From Alphaproteobacteria bacterium (GTDB lineage: Bacteria > Pseudomonadota > Alphaproteobacteria > Rhizobiales > Xanthobacteraceae): a stretch of DNA of 8,627 nt. Positions within the stretch are counted from its first letter, which is position 1, and each line of letters begins with the position of its first letter. The notes under the pieces are model-generated. The model was not told where the DNA came from and searched no databases. It saw only the letters and a program-made list of their open reading frames with translations. Of this stretch, positions 6,099 to 8,627 are shown piece after piece. The position numbers and the translations under genes were made by a program. Location: NCBI GenBank assembly GCA_005884855.1, contig VAZS01000087.1, positions 1 through 8,627 on the forward strand. The letters are read 5' to 3'.

Positions 6099-6736
6099 AT
6101 GCCGCGCTTCGCCGCAAATCTCAGCATGATGTTCAACGAGGTGGCGTTTCTCGATCGCTTCGACGCAGCCGCAAGCGCTGGATTCACGGCCGTGGAATTC
6201 CTGTTCCCCTATGATCATCCGCGCTGCCTTACGTGCAGGCGACCGGCGTCAAGCGCGTGCATCTGATGGCTGGAATTGCCAGCCGCGGCGATCCCAAGGC
6301 CGTCGCCGCGTTTCGCAAATCAGTGGCATGGACTGCCGAGTTCTTTGGCCCGCACGGCCTCGATGTCGTGATCGAGCCGATCAATGCTCGCAACGTGCCC
6401 AGCTACTTCCTCAACGATTTCGCGTTCGCCCGCGACGTGATCGCCGAGTTGATGCTTCCTAATCTCAAACTTCAGTTCGACATCTATCACTGCCAGATCA
6501 TTCATGGCGACGTCACCATGCGGCTGCGCGAGATGATGCCCATCATCGGTCACATCCAGATCGCCAGTATTCCCTCGCGCAACGAACCTGACGGCGAGGA
6601 ATTGAATTATCCGTTCCTGTTCGGCGAACTCGACAGGCTGGGCTATGGCGGTTTTGTCGGCTGCGAATATAATCCGCGCGGCAACACCGTCGACGGCCTC
6701 GGCTGGTTCAAGCGCTATGCCGGAGTAAAACCGTGA
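6099..6736 (+). pseudogene. otnI: otnI-like 2-oxo-tetronate isomerase (hydroxypyruvate isomerase family), internally deleted and frameshifted
   Basis: OtnI is a TIM-barrel isomerase that turns 2-oxo-tetronate into 3-oxo-tetronate. The ATG at 6099 has AGAGGA five to six bases upstream. The first 41 residues are typical ([20 protein letters not shown], then [13 protein letters not shown]). Frame then shifts, and the predicted product ends at TGA 6264-6266 after 55 aa. From about 6224 another frame carries the rest: [33 protein letters not shown] (catalytic Glu), LQFDIYHCQIIHGD (Asp/His), SIPSRNEPDGEELNYPFLF, FVGCEYNPRG and the end at 6736. Compared with E. coli YgbM/OtnI recalled from memory (258 aa), about 45-50 codons are missing, including the FNxxPGD and LPGRE regions. 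The loss is 1 modulo 3 bases. An internal start in the second frame would give only a partial barrel. The stop overlaps the otnK start (GTGA). Confidence 0.87.
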
Positions 6737-8010
6737 CGCTGGCGCTGGGCTGCATTGCCGACGACTATACCGGCGCGTCCGATCTCGCCAATACTTTGAC
6801 TCGCTGTGGCCTGCGCACGGTTCAGACGATCGGCGTACCCTCGAACGATCTTGCGCTGCCCGATGTTGACGCCGTGGTGGTGTCGCTGAAGAGCCGGTCG
6901 ATCGAAGCCAGTTTGGCCGTCTCGCGATCCCGCGCGGCCGAAAAATGGTTGCGTGGCCGCGGTGCAGCACACGTGCTGTTCAAGATTTGCTCGACGTTCG
7001 ATTCTACCGATGATGGCAATATCGGCCCGGTGATGGATGCATTACGCGCCGATGCCGGCGATGCGATCGTGCTGGTAACACCCGCTTTTCCGGAGACCGG
7101 CCGCACCGTCTATCAGGGTAACCTGTTCGTCGGCTCGGTGCCGCTCAATGAAAGCCCGCTGCGAGATCATCCGCTCAATCCGATGCACGATTCCAACCTG
7201 GTGCGCGTGTTGGCGCGCCAGAGCAAAACCAGGATCGGGCTCGTCGCTCTCGCCGACATCGCGCGAGGTCCCGATGCCGTCCGCGCGCGCCTGGCTGATC
7301 TGTCAAAACAAGGTTTCGGCGCGGCAATCGCGGACGCGGTGTTCGATGGCGACCTGGAGACCATCGGCGCGGTGGCGCTGGACCATCGCCTCTCGGTTGG
7401 CGCATCCGGGGTTGGGCTCGGGCTGGCCCGTGCACTGGTCGCCTCGGGCCGGGTCAAACCGAATGCGTCGGACGCGATCTCCGAGGCGCCGGTGGGCGGA
7501 CCGGCGGCCTGCCTCGCCGGCAGTTGTTCGCAAGCTACGCTGCAGCAGATCGCACGCGCCGAAGAGGCGATGCCGGTGCTGCATCTCGAAGCCGACAAGG
7601 CGGTCGCAGGCAAGGATGAGGCCCGGCGCGCTCTCGCCTGGGCCAAGGATCGGCTCAAGCAGAGCCCAATCCTGATCGCCAGCAGTTCGACGCCGGAGCA
7701 GGTTGCGGCTTTGCAGGCCCGCCATGGCCGCGATGCCGCAGGGCATGCGATCGAGCAGGCGATGGCCGATATTGCCGAGGGGCTGGTCCAGGCAGGCGTG
7801 CGGCGGCTGGTGGTCGCCGGCGGCGAAACTTCCGGCGCCGTGGTCGATCGCTTGGCCATTCCCGGATTTCTGGTGGGGGCGGAGATCGCCGCTGGGGTGC
7901 CGGTGTTGCGGGCCGTCGGGGCCAGCCACGGCCCCATGCTGCTGGCGCTGAAGTCCGGAAATTTCGGCGGCCCGGAATTTTTCTCCGATGCCCTCAAGTT
8001 GATGCGCTGA
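6733..8010 (+). CDS. otnK: 3-oxo-tetronate kinase, DUF1537 family
   Basis: This 425-aa, apparently intact kinase phosphorylates 3-oxo-tetronate to 3-oxo-tetronate 4-phosphate with ATP in threonate/erythronate catabolism. The N-terminal substrate domain opens with GCIADDYTGASDLANTL (6-22) and contains KICSTFDSTDDGNIGPVMDAL (84-104) and the TPAFPETGRTVYQGNLFV region (116-133). The C-terminal nucleotide-binding domain has LVVAGGETSGAVVDRL (359-374), GAEIAAGVPVLRA (382-394) and ALKSGNFGGPEFF (405-417). Length matches the family (about 410-425). The start is the GTG at 6733, which overlaps the otnI stop as GTGA; translation is therefore expected to be coupled to otnI, whose frame is broken upstream. 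The assignment to OtnK rather than to DtnK or related DUF1537 kinases rests on the otnC/ltnD/otnI neighbours. It is the only unbroken member of the locus. Confidence 0.92.
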   Translation: MTLALGCIADDYTGASDLANTLTRCGLRTVQTIGVPSNDLALPDVDAVVVSLKSRSIEASLAVSRSRAAEKWLRGRGAAHVLFKICSTFDSTDDGNIGPVMDALRADAGDAIVLVTPAFPETGRTVYQGNLFVGSVPLNESPLRDHPLNPMHDSNLVRVLARQSKTRIGLVALADIARGPDAVRARLADLSKQGFGAAIADAVFDGDLETIGAVALDHRLSVGASGVGLGLARALVASGRVKPNASDAISEAPVGGPAACLAGSCSQATLQQIARAEEAMPVLHLEADKAVAGKDEARRALAWAKDRLKQSPILIASSSTPEQVAALQARHGRDAAGHAIEQAMADIAEGLVQAGVRRLVVAGGETSGAVVDRLAIPGFLVGAEIAAGVPVLRAVGASHGPMLLALKSGNFGGPEFFSDALKLMR

Positions 8011-8037
8011 CCGACGAAGCCCGCGGCAATCGCGCGC

Positions 8038-8062
8038 GGAACCCTGCCCGGCGGCAGACATT
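8038..8062 (+). promoter_or_regulatory. Weak EcfG-like promoter ahead of the 65-aa gene
   Basis: GGAAC (8038-8042), 16 bases, then CATT (8059-8062) resembles the alphaproteobacterial EcfG consensus GGAAC-N16/17-CGTT with one mismatch in the -10 element. It would start transcription about 25 bases before the ATG at 8093. A small CTGCC/GGCAG hairpin (8044-8057) sits in the spacer. The mismatch removes a well-conserved G, so this is a tentative call. Confidence 0.3.
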
Positions 8063-8080
8063 GCCTCTTCTAAAGATCAC

Positions 8081-8086
8081 GGGGAG
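8081..8086 (+). promoter_or_regulatory. Strong ribosome-binding site of the 65-aa gene
   Basis: GGGGAG ends six bases before the ATG at 8093. It is the best Shine-Dalgarno match in the window and the main reason to accept the short downstream frame as a real gene. Confidence 0.65.
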
Positions 8087-8092
8087 CAAGGC

Positions 8093-8290
8093 ATGAATTT
8101 GGCTCGTCTGGCCTTTCTGGCATTCGTGGCGGGGCTTGGCTTCTTGATCCTTTTCATCGCCGACCGGGAGAGGGAAGCGGGCGTGGAAAGGCTTTCCAAT
8201 TACAAGATTGCGCCACGATCGGCGCCTGAGGCGGACCGCAGCGTCAAACCGGTCAGTACGCCGGCGCCACCGACGCGCACCGATCGATAG
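8093..8290 (+). CDS. Small hypothetical membrane protein, 65 aa
   Basis: I do not recognise the family. The protein has a short N-terminus with one Arg, then a hydrophobic stretch (LAFLAFVAGLGFLILFIA, residues 6-23) long enough for one membrane span or an uncleaved signal anchor. A charged stretch (DREREAGVERL) and a Pro- and charge-rich tail (APPTRTDR) follow. No cysteines or enzymatic motifs are present. The topology is probably N-terminus in, with a short soluble tail outside or in the periplasm. The start is supported by GGGGAG six bases upstream. It lies 82 bases after otnK in the same direction and could be read through from it, but a weak promoter-like sequence also lies in the gap. 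It converges on the 47-aa gene with 34 bases between the stops. Confidence 0.7.
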   Translation: MNLARLAFLAFVAGLGFLILFIADREREAGVERLSNYKIAPRSAPEADRSVKPVSTPAPPTRTDR

Positions 8291-8324
8291 GGCGGAAGCC
8301 CGGTCGGCGCGCGGCATCTCTCGG

Positions 8325-8468
8325 TCATGGCGGAAGAGAGGCGAGGTAGATGGCCGGAGTGGCAAAGTCCGCCGACTGATTTCTGATAAAGATATCTCCA
8401 GCGAGTAACATGCCGGCCGCGAACCCTATCGCTAACATCGCACTTGCTAACTGAGAGTGTTCGCTCAT
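8325..8468 (-). CDS. Very small hypothetical membrane protein, 47 aa
   Basis: The frame runs from ATG (8468-8466) to TGA (8327-8325). The N-terminus MSEHSQ is followed by one hydrophobic helix (LASAMLAIGFAAGMLLAG, residues 7-24), then a mixed polar segment (DIFIRNQSADFATPAIY) and LASLPP at the end. Its support is a plausible single-span architecture, convergence with the 65-aa gene, and an exact EcfG-type promoter whose predicted start site lies about 30 bases ahead of the ATG. The ribosome-binding site is only moderate: GGCGAG is close to the ATG, and GAGGTG is about 12 bases away. An in-frame GTG at 8483 is an alternative start. Codons such as TTA, ATA and AGA are unlike those of neighbouring genes. 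I do not recognise a family. Confidence 0.55.
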   Translation of the reverse strand: MSEHSQLASAMLAIGFAAGMLLAGDIFIRNQSADFATPAIYLASLPP

Positions 8469-8627
8469 TGGCTCGCCAGCCACCTCTATCAAAGTCACAA
8501 CCAGACAACGTCAGCCGGGGAACTAAGTTCCCGCTGCGAGGCAGCGCGCAGCGCTAGTGCCCGCGATGTCTTCCATCGCGGGCGTGAATTGAGTAGTCCG
8601 CTTCTATGATTTAGCTTCTGCAGCGCC
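8469..8627. other. Non-coding right edge with a series of hairpins
   Basis: No credible coding frame is seen here. Three stems follow one another: GGGAAC/GTTCCC (8518-8532, 3-base loop), CGCTG/CAGCG (8532-8546), and GCCCGCGATG/CATCGCGGGC (8559-8583), the last a perfect 10-bp stem with a 5-base loop. None has a T-run on either side, so none is a standard intrinsic terminator. The first overlaps the -35 element of the putative stress promoter. The stretch from 8584 to the edge shows nothing recognisable. Confidence 0.5.
8507..8531 (-). promoter_or_regulatory. EcfG-type general-stress promoter (GGAAC-N16-CGTT)
   Basis: On the minus strand GGAAC (8531-8527) is followed by exactly 16 bases and CGTT (8510-8507). 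This equals the consensus for EcfG, the sigma factor of the PhyR-NepR-EcfG general stress response in alphaproteobacteria. Transcription would begin near 8500 and run into the 47-aa frame starting at 8468, leaving a leader of about 30 bases. The same search on the plus strand from the symmetric GGAAC at 8519 finds no CGTT at the right distance, so the promoter is directional. Confidence 0.6.

Noticed and set aside
5282..6736. Programmed ribosomal frameshifting in ltnD and otnI
   Set aside because: A frameshift would join the frames but not restore the roughly 40-50 missing core residues, and no slippery run is seen at the junctions.
8200..8508. A 102-codon minus-strand frame overlapping both small genes
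   Set aside because: It is antisense to the 65-aa gene and in another frame from the 47-aa gene; its product has no hydrophobic or domain structure, while the 47-aa frame fits the promoter better.
8559..8583. The 10-bp hairpin as an intrinsic terminator
   Set aside because: There is no T-run downstream on either strand and no gene in the window that clearly ends there.

Overview
The window looks like chromosomal DNA from a GC-rich alphaproteobacterium, most likely a Bradyrhizobium or Rhodopseudomonas relative (Nitrobacteraceae). The evidence is strong GC preference at third codon positions, the style of the encoded proteins, and two dispersed palindromic repeat types that I associate from memory with that group: a CCCTCCCC/GGGGAGGG hairpin and a GTCATTCCGGGGCG...CGCCCCGGAATGAC element. 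It is a metabolic accessory region for small hydroxy-acids and N-substituted compounds. No regulator, transporter, mobile element, CRISPR array or stable RNA gene is visible.

Left part (1-2317): the N-terminus of a short-chain dehydrogenase runs off the left edge on the minus strand. It diverges from an intact tartrate dehydrogenase/D-malate dehydrogenase family gene (282-1361, +). That gene converges on a D-2-hydroxyacid dehydrogenase gene (1397-2317, -) whose C-terminus is built from a dispersed repeat.

Middle (2335-4629): the D-2-hydroxyacid dehydrogenase gene lies 17 bases downstream of a Zn-dependent N-carbamoyl-amino-acid hydrolase/amidase gene (2335-3585, -), so the two form an operon. 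Divergent from it is a DUF1445 (YcsI/D-glutamate-cyclase-like) hydro-lyase gene (3674-4492, +). A 22-bp near-perfect palindrome between the two is a candidate shared operator. A long double-stem palindrome (4537-4629) sits between the DUF1445 gene and the next, convergent gene.

Right part (4646-8010): this is an L-threonate/D-erythronate catabolic locus of the otnC, ltnD, otnI, otnK type (a DUF1537 kinase pathway). The expected route is L-threonate to 2-oxo-tetronate (LtnD), to 3-oxo-tetronate (OtnI), to 3-oxo-tetronate 4-phosphate (OtnK), to dihydroxyacetone phosphate plus CO2 (OtnC). otnC is divergent from the other three. Three of the four genes (otnC, ltnD, otnI) each carry one internal deletion of roughly 40-50 codons whose length is not a multiple of three. 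Each reading frame is therefore broken and core active-site parts are lost. Only otnK is intact. Either the locus is decaying or the sequence has collapsed at three places; this pattern is the most striking feature of the window.

Right edge (8011-8627): two small putative membrane-protein genes converge. The 65-aa one (8093-8290, +) has a strong ribosome-binding site. The 47-aa one (8325-8468, -) is preceded by an exact match to the alphaproteobacterial general-stress sigma factor (EcfG) promoter, GGAAC-N16-CGTT. Its upstream region is rich in hairpins.
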